Origin: Trichoplax adhaerens
Taxonomy: Eukaryota > Placozoa > Uniplacotomia > Trichoplacea > Trichoplacidae
Direction: 5' to 3'
Assembly: GCF_000150275.1 (NCBI RefSeq)
Contig: NW_002060946.1
Coordinates: 3,323,035 to 3,387,034 of the forward strand
Length of the DNA: 64,000 nt
Shown here: piece by piece, positions 37,321 through 51,345 of the stretch
Position numbering within the stretch: the first letter of the stretch is position 1
How the letters are laid out: each line of letters opens with the position of its first letter
Program-made: the position numbers and the translations under genes
The notes under the pieces: model-generated
What the model saw: the letters and a program-made list of their open reading frames with translations, nothing else
What the model was told of the DNA's origin: nothing
Database searches by the model: none

Positions 37321-38488
37321 AGTCCTCTTCCATGGCTAATCCGATAGAGTATATCTATAGCTCAGTAGCAGTCAGACAAGATGGTAGATGCCACACTAAT
37401 TAGAGATGTTAGAAGGAGAAACCAAAACCAATAAAATCAACTGTAACAGTAAAATATGCAGGCAGAAATACTAGCTTTGCATATAGTGTTGGCAGCGTCC
37501 ATACGAGGCCATCAGAAATGGCTCAAAAATGGCCTTTAGTACTTTAGTCCCTGGGCGAGGCCTTGTATTTTGATACGATTGACGAAAGTAATGTCACTAC
37601 TAGGATAATTTCATTCAGCCTGGCCCTCTTAGTACGGTAGTTATGGTAGTGACACTATTTTTGCAGGCGATTGGCACTGATGAGAATACTCATGTACGCA
37701 GTACAATATTATACTGGAATACCGTGTTTGAGTGTACTACCTGTGCTGAATCATTGGCTAGCATAAATAATGTCGCTATGCCAGCCTCTCGGACCGGACT
37801 GCTGGCGTGAGTCCACGGCCTATCGCTATCAGGTGACATTATTTGTCTTTATTATCATACTATATACTGTATGCTGCGTAGAATATCTAGCGCCCCCGGG
37901 TCAGAGATTATAATTTTGTTCGATGAGTCGGTGACCTAGCCTGTACGTCTGTACTGTAGTCCGTAGTACAATCCACAGGCTAGATAGTCTATGCAAATTC
38001 TTGTAATCCACTCTAGTATATATCCCACTGCTGTACGTACTGAATGCGTACGAATATTGATGGCCAGTACTCTAGCCGGATAGCATCGTTTCTTTTTAAT
38101 TCCACAGCAAAATTCAATGGCGGGTTTTCAAATCCACCCGCCATCAATCCACAATTAATGTCAACATTCAACTTGCTCTAGCCATTCTAACCGAGCCACA
38201 ACCTAACCAAGGTAAATGACTTTTCCTATGCCCTATAGAACAGATGATAATGACAGTCAATAGATTGTGAGAGCTCTAAGTTGTATTAATAACAAACTGA
38301 CTGATCGATTACAAATTGCAAGATCATTCGATAAGATCCAATGTATTGACTATCGCTTAATCATTTATTTTTAATTCTTTTAGCCTGGTAGACTTACATT
38401 TTAAAATTAAATCTTTTATCTTTAATAGTTGGATACGTATAGATAAATGTACTAGAGTTGAATACAGTTGTCCTTTTCTATTTCTTCT

Positions 38489-38674
38489 CTATATTAAAAT
38501 GAACGAGTGTTGAAATGATTTTGGATCCAGGTACAACTCTGTAGATATGCAATCGATTAGCCCACTCACAAAATTAAAAACATCGTTTATTAGATTTACA
38601 GTCAAAGTAGATTTGACATTAAATTTCTCAAATGAAACGATTGCATACATTATTGATGTATTGCAGGCTCTCAC
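38489..38674 (-). CDS. Possible exon of an unrecognised minus-strand gene
   Basis: An open frame of about 61 codons without family similarity that I recognise, ending in a stop at 38489. It is listed because it lies on the same strand downstream of the membrane-protein-like ORF at 39356-39650 and could be its last exon. No splice path joining the two was established, so chance is a serious alternative. Confidence 0.15.
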   Translation of the reverse strand: MRACNTSIMYAIVSFEKFNVKSTLTVNLINDVFNFVSGLIDCISTELYLDPKSFQHSFILI

Positions 38675-39355
38675 TTGAATTATTCTGACCGATAAAGAAC
38701 ATCCAATGCAAGATTAATTGGTATTTGCAATTGTAACAATCCTATTGTAAACTGCACCAGCTCATCTTACAATACTACCTTGAGCTTGATTGGATTGGCT
38801 CAGGAAAGTCTGCCCAACTTTGTGGTATACAGTATACATTAAATTAAGAAGAAAATACATCGAAATCAAGGTGAGAGGATATCACATGTAATATTACTAG
38901 AGTAGAAAGGCTTACAATAACAGTAGTAATGGAACGTTGAGCGATAAATAAAAAATAAATCTCAACTTCTGTCACCATATTATCATTCATTTCTCATCAA
39001 ACTGCTTCTTTCAATAATGGTGTAATACGAGTACTGTACAATAGGATAATATTGTACAAATACATACATACTAATTCTATCTTAAAACAAATTTTGTCAA
39101 CGCATGAAGTAAAGCTGGTACAATGAAAAGGCAATACAGTACACTAAAGTTTATTTGAAGATAAATAACCGTTGTCTGTGTTACTGCACAGTAGTCGAGT
39201 TACTACAATCCATGTAGCAAATAAGTTAGCAATTTGTAACAAATTATCCATGTTGTTAAAACACAATATTTAGAATTATTCAAATTCTAATTTTTATTCA
39301 TTGTAAACTTGATCTCCAGTAAACTGCTTATTCGTCATGATAGTACATTACAATA

Positions 39356-39650
39356 CTAATGTAGCAAATGGACCACAATAACAACTATCTTCCCCTTATC
39401 ATGCAGCCTTGTAAGATGATGATTCGCTAACGTCAATTCTAACCAATTTACAGCCTTAAGCTGATTTACAGCAAATTCCTCAATACCGTTATGGCTACGT
39501 CTAATTATACGCAACCCATTAACGACAGTCATGGACAAAGTCACTCGCCTAACAGTAACAAAAATCTTCATCAAACAAATGCTAAATCCGATACCACCAG
39601 AAAATATGATGATGGTAATAAGCGGAGAAATGTTTATCATATCACTTGCT
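39356..39650 (-). CDS. Possible exon with one membrane segment, unrecognised
   Basis: The 94-codon ORF from ATG 39640 starts with about 20 hydrophobic residues, followed by a basic stretch (VRR) and a likely helical part with RIIRRSHNGIEEF, LKAVNWLEL and ANHHLTRLHDKGK. A TATAG acceptor ending at 39651 lies 10 bp upstream and would make this an internal phase-1 exon; otherwise ATG 39640 could be a true start. The general layout (anchor plus helical region) slightly recalls vezatin-like proteins, but I cannot confirm this. It lies 237 bp from the first CEP192 exon found, in the opposite orientation. Confidence 0.25.
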
Positions 39651-39886
39651 ATAAACTAAATTAAATTAACTTCTCCCTTTGTATTTGTATTACTACATTT
39701 ACATTATTAAATTTAGACTTAACATTGTAAAATCGATTCTGTAATACTTTTAATCGCATAACTCATCTTATGGCAATATAGCTGCGTATACAAAAGTTCA
39801 CTCTCATAATATAGGACTATACTTTCGTTATTGATATGCTATATTACCTTAATATCAATATAAATACTGATTATTTTCTCTTCTAG

Positions 39887-42800
39887 TTAACTTATCCGAT
39901 TTAGAACAGAAAATTAACGAAAATATTGGAAGTATTCTTGGCAACAGCTATCGGTCGTCGATTATTCAGACATCCTTTGCTGATTTCCATTTGAACAGTC
40001 CCATAATATTTGGAAAGGAAGAAAGTCGATCAGACCAAATTTTAGGCAATTCTAAAAGATCACTCCATCAAATGAAGAAAAGACAGAAAAATTTAGACGA
40101 TGATACCGAATTATCCGCTCTAAGACCTTCCATTTTGCCGTCAAGTTTGGATTTCTCCTTAAAAAGTACTACAGATGATTTAAGCAATTTGGGTAAGTTT
40201 TGAAATCTTTGCACCTAAAGTTCTAGTAATGACATACTCTTGGTAGATTAAGTAGTTAGCAGTTCTTTGAGTAATTATCTCTTGGTGACTATTTGATTAT
40301 AATTGCCAGTAATACCGTTTACATTCTACCCTCCTTTGCTATCACCTACAGATATTAGACCTGATTTTGAAACTTTAAGTATGCAAGAAGGTAAAAGACA
40401 AGCGCATGAAGATAGCCATGAGAGTACTAATAACTTAAAGGAATACTTTACTCATCAGCATTCGTATGGCTTAACTGATACTAATATTGGTAACGATGCT
40501 GACGCTTCCAGTACATCTCTTAATATTAGTACAAATATCCAAGGTATTAATCAATCTAATACATCCCAAAATACCAACGACAGAAATTCTAATACTAGTA
40601 CCCCAACCTATCAACACACGTCCGGTCGACGAACTCCTCTATGGATTACTACTATGATGAAATCAGATCCTAACAGACCACCTTCAAGGCAAGCGATTGA
40701 TTCTACTACTGTAGACTCTCATGAGATCGATAATAATTCTAAACATAAAGATAACGTAGTAGAACAAGCTACGAAACTGTTAGAAACTACGCGACATTTT
40801 GTCAGTAATAATTTCAATATTGGACCATTAACTACAAATTCAAAATCCCTCGATCATGACAATCGTCGTAACAGTGGTTCGAATAAATTATTTGATGATA
40901 ATATTAAAAGGTCTACGCTACCAACACCAGAGGTACATTACAATAATCTTAGCGATGAATTACAAAAGAAGGGACGTAAAAGAGATTATGCTAAATCTAT
41001 AGGATCTGCTAGTATCGCTGTAGATGGAGAAGCGTTCATTAATCAAATAAAAACTAATATACACTTAGAGGATGGCGCAGAAACCGGTCAAACCCCCGAT
41101 AACAATCAATTCAAGACCTCAGGTGGTATCTCATCCAGTGCATTTAACGGCCCTAGAACAATATTAAAAAATAACGCTAAATTGACTCAAAATAGTATGA
41201 GCAACGAAGACGAAAATTTAGGAACACCAAAGCTACTACTAAAATATACCACTCCATCCGTTGGTAAACCCCCGGTAAATTTTAATGATAAGCAAATGTC
41301 ATGGGAAGCGGTCAGCGAATTTGATCCACTTGTTAATGAACCAGACTCTATTCATAGTCAGCTAGCTTCAGTTGGCGGCAACTTATCCTTAGACACTATC
41401 CTATGGCCTGATACAACACCTAAAATTGATAAAACATCCAAAGTGATATTATCCCAAGAAAATAAAACCGAAAAAGTTGGTATTCCGTCAGAAAGTAAAG
41501 AATTAAACAGTGTAGCTGAATCTATTGCATTTAATCAACAGCTAGAGAACGTTACCTCCGTATTAAATACTATCGAAATTCCCAACAAGAACATAAAAAT
41601 AGAAAATACAAGTCTTGATAATTCAATGCATCGTAGCACTAAAACTAACGAGTTGCTTCCAGATTTTTCAGTTGATACCAACAATAAAGACGTTGTTAGT
41701 ACTGTTCCTAAGATCACTCAAGATTCGAAAATTGAAGTTTCGTTGGTAGATCAACGTACTCTTCGTGATACTAACGATCCGACATCAACTAAGCAAACAA
41801 ATGATAACTCGGATCAAACAACAGGCTATCTTTCATTAGAGGAGCAGATTAAGGCTAAAATTGATATGCTCAATAATTTAGAAATAAGTTGGAGATCAAG
41901 CCTTCCAAATCAAGATGATATTTTTAAGGAATCACAATTTGCAAATGATATTACTAATCCTTTCGATACGGATACGGGATCAGCAGTATTTCATACTCCT
42001 ATTGGAGTAAATATCACTCTTAGCAATGAAGAATTTGGACTACAAACTGAAAATTTGGAAGAAATATTAAACAAGGAGGAAGCCAAGCTTGCTGCAGAAC
42101 ACGCAAGTAACGACACAGTACACGGAAGCGAAACCGAGCTTATAAATGAAAACAATTTATCTCTCATTAACGCTAACATATCTAACTATCAAGGTGAAGA
42201 TAATAAATTTTCTCCGAATACATACTTCAACCTAAAAACAGAACCTTTGGGCAACCTAACCGGAAAAGTAGATAGGCAATCCGAACGTCCGTTGTTTGGA
42301 ATTGATCATGATATCGTAACTCCTCCTGCTGCACCCCCTGCAACTTTGCTGTCAGGCAGTGGTAAGCGTTCACTTTCATCAAAGGAAAATTTAGACGGTA
42401 CAATTCATTTGGCCTCAAAAACCATTCCTGCTAATAGCGAAAACGACGTAAAAGCCGCTACAGTTAATAAAATGACATTGGAACCCTTTGATGGTGATTT
42501 AGATTCGAATATATCAGAAATAGATTTTCAACAAAGAATTGATGAGAAGAAATTAATAGATAAAATCGATAAATTTCTCACTGGCGATTCGATCATGCTA
42601 GACACGGAAATAATAAATGCTAAACAGCACGCCAACTACAAAGATGTAGCGGATGAGCTGCACGCAATAGAACATTTTGATGATGGAATGCTTGATTATA
42701 AAGAATTCGTAAATGCAACGTCCGGAAAACCTATTACGTATGATCCTTCGAAATCAGAACTACTAGTTGATAGAACATACGAGCATTATGGAAATAAGCA

Positions 42801-45800
42801 GATTGATTCATCACAACTATTGATGACCTCTGGTCATAGTAAGTTTGACAAAAAAGTAAATTTAGATTTCAATAACCATAGACATGAGAAAAATCTAAGT
42901 AACGGCATCAGCAACAATGATAAATATGTAATTACGAGGGAACAGTCCGTACACAATAACGAGAACAGGCATGAAACCTTAAACACCTTAGGTAAAAATA
43001 TAAAAGTTACTTAAATATGTAAAAGAAATAATTCAACTATTTATTTGCTTTTTGAACACTTACTAATCTCTTTAAAAGCGCAATTCCATATAGCAAATAA
43101 TTTCAATCTGATGCTAATCTTATATCAACCGAGGCACAGATTGATTAAACCAAAAATTTTCTTAGTTTTATTTCATCTATCAAAATTTATAATCCTATAG
43201 GCTCAAGGATCGATGAAATATTAAGATCAGGTGGTAGAATATCGCCTGCGTATGATAAGCGAATTAGCAGCGTTGATAAAACCAAGGATCAGCATTCATA
43301 CGGCGATCACCCACCGACGTCTCTAGAAAACTCAAATTTTGCAATATGGAAGAACAAAGTAAGAAGTATACTAAATGATCATGATGCAGAACTACATAAT
43401 GCACATGATACAATTGTGCGAGTAATTCCTTCTCCGAAAACAAAGCCAGAAAGTAGTACATCGCACGATGTTACGCAAAATAGTAATTTATATCCGGAGG
43501 TGGTGGCACCGTCTACGTTATATTTTCCTAAACCTTGTTGCATTGGATTTCGTGCTGTCACTAATCTTACCGTACATAATGTCAACAAACTGTGGGTACA
43601 ATGCATCTTATCGTTATCATACCAAACTTTAAATGGCCAAGACTATTCTCAATCAGTGTTCGAAGTTAAAGATAGAATTATACTCAGGCCTAATGGAGAT
43701 GAACAGATGGAGGTTGAACTCCGGCTTCTTTATATACTAGCTACCTAAAAATTTAAAATTTTGTAAGAACATTTTATAATTTATTACATATTTAATTAGG
43801 TTAATTTTAGACCTACAAACGAAGGAGTTCACGTTGGGCAATTTAGGTTATATTATGCATTAGCAACAGAACCTAAAACTGATTTTAGAAGCTGGCCGTT
43901 TGTTGATGTACAAACACACGGCAAAGCTGAGTATCCGCGACTGGAGGTAATTCACATTAATACATATGGGCAAAAATTGTAAGTAGAAAATAGCTTCTAT
44001 CTTACCAGCATCGAAAATGAAATCTTTTTTTAATGTATCATAGATTACTTCCAAAGATCTTTCAAACAACTCCTTGGATTTTAAAGTTGTAGCAGTAGAT
44101 AGCCGTAAATCTATACCAATAAACATTGTCAATAAAGGAACTACGGAGATACCACTCCGTTTAACAATTGTTGCTGTAAGATGCACTATGCCGTACAAAA
44201 TTATTGGTGTTAAATATCTGAATTATTAATAATTCACCGTCTTATATGATATATAGTCTCCGTCCAATTCTGGATACTTTACCTTGGGATTGAACCATTT
44301 GCCTGAAAGGATAATCAATGTTGAAGAATTGAGTCAGCCTGGTACCACCGTTCTTAGTGTCTTGATTCCCAAACAATACGGCACTCAGGTATAAAGTTAC
44401 ATTCCATTTCATGTAACAGTAGGGTGATGCGCTTTTTTAATTTAAAAAATATCTTTTATTTTAAACACATTTGTTACTTCATGAAACGCCCAAGTCTAAT
44501 GCCATGGATTACCAAACGATCTGGGTCCATTTTACTGCTCCTAGATGGCATAGTGGTAATTTTAATTGTCAAAAATTTTAATACCGATGACGTATATATT
44601 CCGCTAGCCATCGTAATTATAAGAGATTTTCTAATATTTTACAAAGGCGAATTATCTCCCTATGAAGAGTTCTACGCGCGAATAAGTTGCAAACTGGACA
44701 GTAACTTTAATGGTATGCTTTAACATATCAGTTTCACACTAAAGCGATTTGATCTATTAGCGCCTTTATAGAATCATTAGTATACTATTAACTAATCCTT
44801 ACTATTTTCCTACAATAGACCTGGAATCAACTACATGCTTTCCATCTTTAGAAGTGAAAGCTCGTATTGGAATACCAAGACTGCATGTACCTCGCAGTTT
44901 ACAAGTTAGTGTACAACGCTTGCTTTAATAAATTAGCTTATACGACTATTATATTGCATATGTTTAAGTCTTTTGTAAAATCAATTTTTCTGTCGATCAC
45001 CAATCATTCTCATAAATTTTTATCAACATAAATTATGCAGAATATCAATCTTAGTTGCCCAATTGGTCAACAGGATAGTATTGAAGTACCACTAATGAAC
45101 GCCGGTAGCATCAATAGCAACGTAGCAATAGCAGTTGATGGATACCGAGATTCATTTACGGCTATACCGAAATCATTGCATTTAGACACAGGAGAGGTAA
45201 CTCGTAATTTAGATATTTTTATTTAATTTAAATGGCGTTAATATTTTTTGCAAATTTCTGTTGCAGACAAAGTGCATTAGGATTACATTTTCTCCTACAT
45301 CATACGTTCGTAGAATCGAAGGGTAACTTTAAAATCATATACTGCCTTGCTTAAATGCCTTTTGATTTAACTGACCTTACGCTTTAATGAAATTACAGTC
45401 GTCTCATTTTGCATTGCCAACCTTTTGGTCCTGACTATGAGCTTAACCTCTCCGGCTACACTCTGAAGAAACGAACAGATTCTGAGCAAATTAATATTCA
45501 ACCTAGCAATACAAAGTCGGTATCGACTTCGTCTTCTTTATTTAAGATAAATTTTCAAATCATAACAAGCCCCTAGTTGTTTTCACCTAAAGCTTAATTC
45601 ATCCTTTAACTATCCTAGCTTTCTATTATGTAACAAGTCATTAGTAGATTGGGGTTGTGTCAACCTTCAGCAAACTAAGTGAGTTCTGATGTGTTTCATT
45701 GATTTTTACTATTCGATGTGTTAATAAATACTCATAAGTTATGTCCGATGTGCAGGGAGCAGATTTTATCGCTGCGTAATTCGTCTGATTCCAGTTTAAG

Positions 45801-48800
45801 ATTGAAGATGACTATCAAAGATGAACAATATTTCGCTGTATGGCTTGTGCTATTTGTTCCTTAAGATCTAGGCTGCAATCTATTAAAATGTATTAATATT
45901 AAAATTGAAACTTATTAATGCCTTTAATAGCTACGAAATTCTATCACATATGAGAATCATGGCTCAAAGGACCCCTATTTCAGCATTAAACCGAAGGTTA
46001 TTGTCACTATAACAATATCATATTAAACTTTATCAATCACACTAAATACTTTATTGTGACGTTCTTACATAAACTTAATTTCGATCAAAATTTTTGTAAA
46101 TGACTAATGGCATTCACAGGAGAACTATCATGTACGCATAGCATTTATTCCAAATGCTATTAAATTTTTCCGATCAGAATTGTTAATTACCTGCATGGAA
46201 TCAAATACTGATTATCAGGTATAGTGTTGCTATTCGAAAGCCAACATTACATTTATTAGATTTTTTATCAATGCTAACTGCGTCTCATTTTACTAAATTA
46301 AAAACATCTAGATTCCTCTTCAAGGCTATGGTGGAACGTCTCAAATCGGTTTACTTGGTGTGCGCGAATTAGCTGATGGCTACTTTGCGAAATTGGACGA
46401 GGTAATGTAGATTCGAAAGGAAGATATACTGTCATTTCAATTTCTACAAATCGCATGCTTATTATTAGTACACAATATAGATTGTAACGCTTTATGTTTT
46501 TTATATTAGCTTAGCGCTAATAGGTTAAGTGTTGTTAGATTTACAATTACCAATACTGGTGATCGAGCTGCTTTCGTAAAACTCATCGGCTACGACGGTA
46601 AGTTAATTGTGCAAGACCATATTAGAACATACGAGTATAATTTCTGTACCATGTTTAAACGATTCATTCTTAACCGACTCTTCATTAGATGAACAAAAAA
46701 CTAGAATTAGCGGCCTCGATAGATTAGTTATCATACCAGATGAATTTGTCATAGCAGATAATGCTGAAAAGGTAACCATATTGATCTAAAATACTTATAT
46801 GCATAATACTTGTATTTGTCGCAATTACGGTAAGATTTTATCAACCGGCGCAGCTTATGACTTTGATATTCATTTTTTTTATTAGACTTTTATAGTTGCA
46901 ATACTTTCTATCACTAAGTTACGTTATATTTTTATAGAATATTGTTGTAAGATTTACTCCAAATCCTGAAGACATTGCAAGATGTAAACGTGGTATAACT
47001 TTGATGACAACAATTGTAGCTTACACTGGAGATGAGATTTGTAGACAGCGGTACATCAGGTATAGAAAGTATGACCATTTTAGTGTGAAAGCATTTTACA
47101 ACTATGTATCGGTGGCAAAGTATGCTATCATTTGAGATTCAGTAATGGAGTTTCAATTTATCGCCGCACATCTGCAATTTTTAGATGCATAAGTTTATCT
47201 AAGAATCTTGTCGAGAGTACGGAGAATGCAAACGATCAGAATTTTATTGCAACATTCAACAAAAACTATCAGGGGGAACGCCAGACTGACGGTAATTTTA
47301 CTTATCGGGCGATATTGCATATTTTAATAATTTAAGCTCCTATTAAACTATCTTGCATGTCTGATTTAGAAATAAGTGAATATGATGTGGCCGTAAACGA
47401 CTACAATATCTCCAAATTAAACCTTCAAGAAAAAGCTATTTCTCTGATCGCATCTTCAACAGTAGGCGATGATTACATCTCAAAATTTCACAGTATAAGT
47501 AATTTGTCAAGCAAACAATCGAGTGAACCTGAAATATCACTACAAAACATCAATCCCGTAAATCAACCTTCTGTAATGGCAAAACAAAATACCAATCCTG
47601 TAAGCCAATCCTCGCCAAGTATAGAGAAGATAAAACATGTAGGAAAACTTACGTGAATTTTTAGCGGTTTTCTTTGGTATAACACTTAAAATTTCATTCT
47701 CCCTCCCGCATTGTAGGATGCTATACTAGAAACAGTCAGTCTAGAAGAAAAGATTCTGAGTGCAGAGAAAGACGACTTATTGATGCAACAGAATGAAAGT
47801 AGGCTTTCTTTTAACATACACTAGATCAATACATATCAATACGTCACATTGTTGTATGTAATAAAATTAAATCATCTCTTGATGGATCACAATAATGATA
47901 GAATCAAGCTGGACGTTGGATCCGGAACAAATTATTTTAACAGCTCCAACTGTCGGTAAATAAGCTATTTTTACCTAATATAAGATTTGAATCGTTCATG
48001 TAAAATTCAATTTACTATCTTCTGATTTAATTAAATTTTTAGATAATTTTAAAAATATTGCAAGACTGCAAATGGCAAATCTTTCCAATCGTACTTTAAA
48101 GTAATTTTGCGTGTATTGCATAATATCAAAGAGTAGCATACAAATACCGAATACCTAATTGATGAAGTTGCTAATATTACTAATTAACAATGTTTAAAAT
48201 TAGATATGAAATGATATGGCCTGCACATTATTTAACAGTTACTCCAGAAAGTGGAACTATATCTCCAAAGTGGGTCATAAATTACACTTCCAAAATAGTA
48301 TTTTAAATTCAAAACTCTTTGATTAAATAAATTCTTTCGTGCTTCAATACCAAATTCGAAACTTTCTATCGATTTTCTACAGAAGCCATTTGATGATCTT
48401 AGTGAGCACACGACCATCCTTAGCTACTACAACATTTGATTTACCTTGGTGTGGAATTTTATATGTTGTATGTGATGGCGCTCAAAAGGTATTCTAATAT
48501 TAAAAATTTAAGTGTATATTGGCCAACTCTTGCAAGATGCTTTTCATTTACATGATCTTAATACATGAGCAATCTGTGAATTAGTGTAAATATACTAGTT
48601 TTAAGTAAAGAATATTTTCTACTCGTAGGCCATTCGAATCCAAATCCGAGAAACCACTAATATTTCTCTTGACGATGAGAAAATGTCTACTAGGCCACCT
48701 ATTAGTGGCCGCCGAACAAAATTTGGCATCGTACATAATGAAAAAAATACCACCACGGTAGCTGACAGAGTTTTAGATTTTCCAAACACGATCATCGGCA

Positions 48801-50215
48801 ATGTATCCGGTAATATTGTTAATATCGTTTAAAATTCAGTTACAGAAATCTAGCCGATACTTTGACTAATATTTCATTTTTCGCTTTCTTAGAGACCAAT
48901 TTTCACATCAGTAATTCTTCTACTATTCCTTTAAAATGGAACTTAACCTCACTGACTCCTGCATATATTAAGGTTAGATCAAGATGACTGGACGCATCTT
49001 TCACTAGCTACAGCCACGAGTTTGACATGCAGCATATTAAACATTATTATATCTAGGAGAATAAGACAGAGGAAGTTTATCGAACTGGCCATACGGCTTT
49101 TAACTTCAGTAATATCTATGGCATATTAGACCGACACGATTCTATCACAGTAAAATGAATGCTATTACTTAGCAAACTTTTTTAATCGATATCTATATAT
49201 TACCCAATATTTCTCTATTATCTTATGGAACCGCACTTTATCCATATAGGTGAAAGTCAGATTTGCGCCTAACGAGATTGGTTGCTATTCCCAATTTTGG
49301 GATTTGGAGGTAAAAGAAATTATGAGTGAACTGAGCCACAGTAGCTACTTGATATACTCATCATCTGATAGTATTTTCAATGTTTATAGTCTGACCTAAT
49401 CTTTAATGATACCTTTAGACTCAGCCTAGGGAATTCACTGGTATTTCTGAAAAACCCACGAAAACTAGAGTTCACTTGAAGGGAGAGGTATTAAAAATGA
49501 TGCGGGTGCTTTTCACAGTGGTTTATTGGCTAGTACTTTATTTGCTATTATATATCGCTTTAGTGTATCAGAAGGATCAAAGAAAGGAAAATATCATTGC
49601 GATATCGAGATTACCTAAAAAGTGATGATGCGAAGGTTTCTTCAGAATCTATTAAGCTCAATCAAGAGCAAATTCTGACTACTATCCAGCAAAAGCAAGA
49701 CGAGCCTACAAGGGATATGAAAGAAACATTGAATGATGAGAAAAGCAGTGAATCTCACAAGCGAAAAAATATATATTTTAAGGAAGAAAAGGTAGTATTC
49801 CCGAAAACTCTTATTGGTAAATCATCAACCATCAAAGTAAAATTATGTAACAGTGCAAAAGTACCACATATTGTAAGTATTAATCAAGTATCATTCGTAT
49901 CTCGTTAAGTAATACTATAAATTGTGTATTACATTTTCCATTTTAATTGCTAGGTAACGGTTCTCACTCCGCCGATTCCCTTTTCTGTCAGACACCACTC
50001 CTTCACTATTAAGTATGGTTTCAAATGTCGATTTATTTCTATTATCACTTCTGTCCTAATACAGTTGCTATTATTTTATTTCTAGACCTAGACACTATAT
50101 AAGACTACCCATTACTTATGCCCCTACAAGAGCTAATTCTGAATCAAAGTGCTTTTTGGTCATCACAACAGCCTCAAATGAAACTGTTAATCTACAGTTA
50201 TTTGGGTCTGCCTGA
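39887..50215 (+). CDS. CEP192: Centrosomal protein CEP192/SPD-2 homologue, about 35 exons, 5' end missing
   Basis: Exons: 39887-40192, 40310-42991, 43201-43712, 43800-43946, 44044-44175, 44257-44388, 44495-44555, 44647-44712, 44819-44904, 45041-45196, 45267-45322, 45399-45519, 45638-45678, 45756-45837, 45970-45996, 46120-46218, 46312-46401, 46510-46597, 46689-46771, 46938-47059, 47137-47291, 47337-47638, 47717-47798, 47902-47955, 48043-48100, 48204-48269, 48383-48488, 48629-48809, 48893-48972, 49057-49149, 49250-49309, 49419-49487, about 49558-49872, 49954-50012, 50086-50215. About 2,300 aa (human 2,537). The N-terminal half, mostly one 2.7-kb exon, is acidic and disordered. The rest is a chain of ASH/PapD-like beta domains, with NFRPTNEGVH, ITFSPTSY, IPLQGYGGTS, FTITNTGDRAAFVK, IIPDEFVI, WPAHYLTVTPESG and APTRANSESKCFL. 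CEP192 recruits PLK4, Aurora A and gamma-tubulin factors to centrosomes. The junction 49487 to 49558 is out of phase, so an exon or splice site there is missed. The starting exon lies upstream of 39887. Confidence 0.95.
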
Positions 50216-51345
50216 TAAAATTTTAATTACAACCCATATAAATTATATCACCAACCGGAAAAAATTTTTAACTATGTAAGTTTCCGATAGACTAGCATTC
50301 CTATCGATGATCTATGCTAAAGCATTTTTGTTTTATTGTAGTACTGCTTCAGTATATGTAAAATAATAGCTGTCTACCGCAAAACTTTTTTTGATAGTAG
50401 AATAAAACTTAATATCACAGTAATATAATATTTAAGTTATATATGATATGTATTTTTTTCTGTTTGTAAGGTATATGATATAGTATACTTTATATCAATA
50501 GTCAATATTATAGCGGTTTGGTACTCAAAATTATATCTCTTTCCTGACAAGATCTGGTATTTGCCTCGTAGAATATAAGTTATCCTCATTTGTTTCAATA
50601 ATTTTGTGCTATCGATCTTTTTTGTACCAGCTTTATATAAGCAATTTTCTGTCTTTGATTTTAATTGTAAAGCAGCTAATACTGTAAACAGAATTTTATA
50701 TCAATTGCCAATAACTTATTTTATAGTACAAACTTCTGCGATCCATCGTCACAATTGTATTATATTTATACTTTTAATATCATGAATGGAATTAAAAAAA
50801 TTTTATAGAGTAGACTGCTAGCCACTATTATAATATATAACCACTGTTTTATAGTTAATTTATGTTAAATCAATCCGTTATCATATTGAGCTTTGCTTAA
50901 TTCATATTTTATTAATTACATAAATAAAGACTAAACTTTAACATCTCGTGAAAACATCGCTTGGTTATACTATGAGTGATCATTTTTAATTGTAGCAAAC
51001 AAGATTAAGATCAACATTGACTATGGCACTTTGAAATCCAAACTAGCACACCTGATATTAGACTGTTTCATTTCAGTAATGAATACCGACGAAAAGATAG
51101 ATAAATGAGTATCAATTTAAGTGTATAATGCCTGAGGAGATCTAACTAGTTAAATTATTTGACGTATAATCATAAATTTTAATATGAGAAGGAGAAAATA
51201 TAATACGTGATATTTCAAAAATAACGCATGGTATACATTGATTCTTTAATTTAGCTTTGTATTCATAACATCTCATATTTTAGATCAAATTTACAAAGGT
51301 AGCCGGTTCTATGAGGGAGATATCAAATAGATATCCAAAGAATCT
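50216..51345. other. Intergenic between convergent CEP192 and CIMIP5-like gene
   Basis: AT-rich, with no ORF of note. AATAAA at 50401-50406 is a plausible CEP192 polyadenylation signal. Confidence 0.6.

Larger units (their letters stand above)
37046..38488. other. CLPTM1L upstream region
   Basis: No coding exon is supported. It contains a TACAGTA-type motif cluster, a hairpin at 37237-37275, and at 38113-38211 a short stretch between an AG acceptor and a GTAAAT donor. That stretch contains GGCGGGT...ACCCGCC and could be a 5' untranslated exon of CEP192, which is unproven. Confidence 0.4.

Noticed and set aside
44424-44723. 99-codon hydrophobic ORF
   Set aside because: Overlaps two CEP192 exons (44495-44555 and 44647-44712) that use a different frame with clear domain continuity.
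49488-49620. Read-through of CEP192 exon 49419-49487 into a membrane-like stretch
   Set aside because: The frame stays open for about 40 codons and is hydrophobic, but it passes a normal donor and ends in a stop. Domain similarity continues in a different frame after an acceptor.
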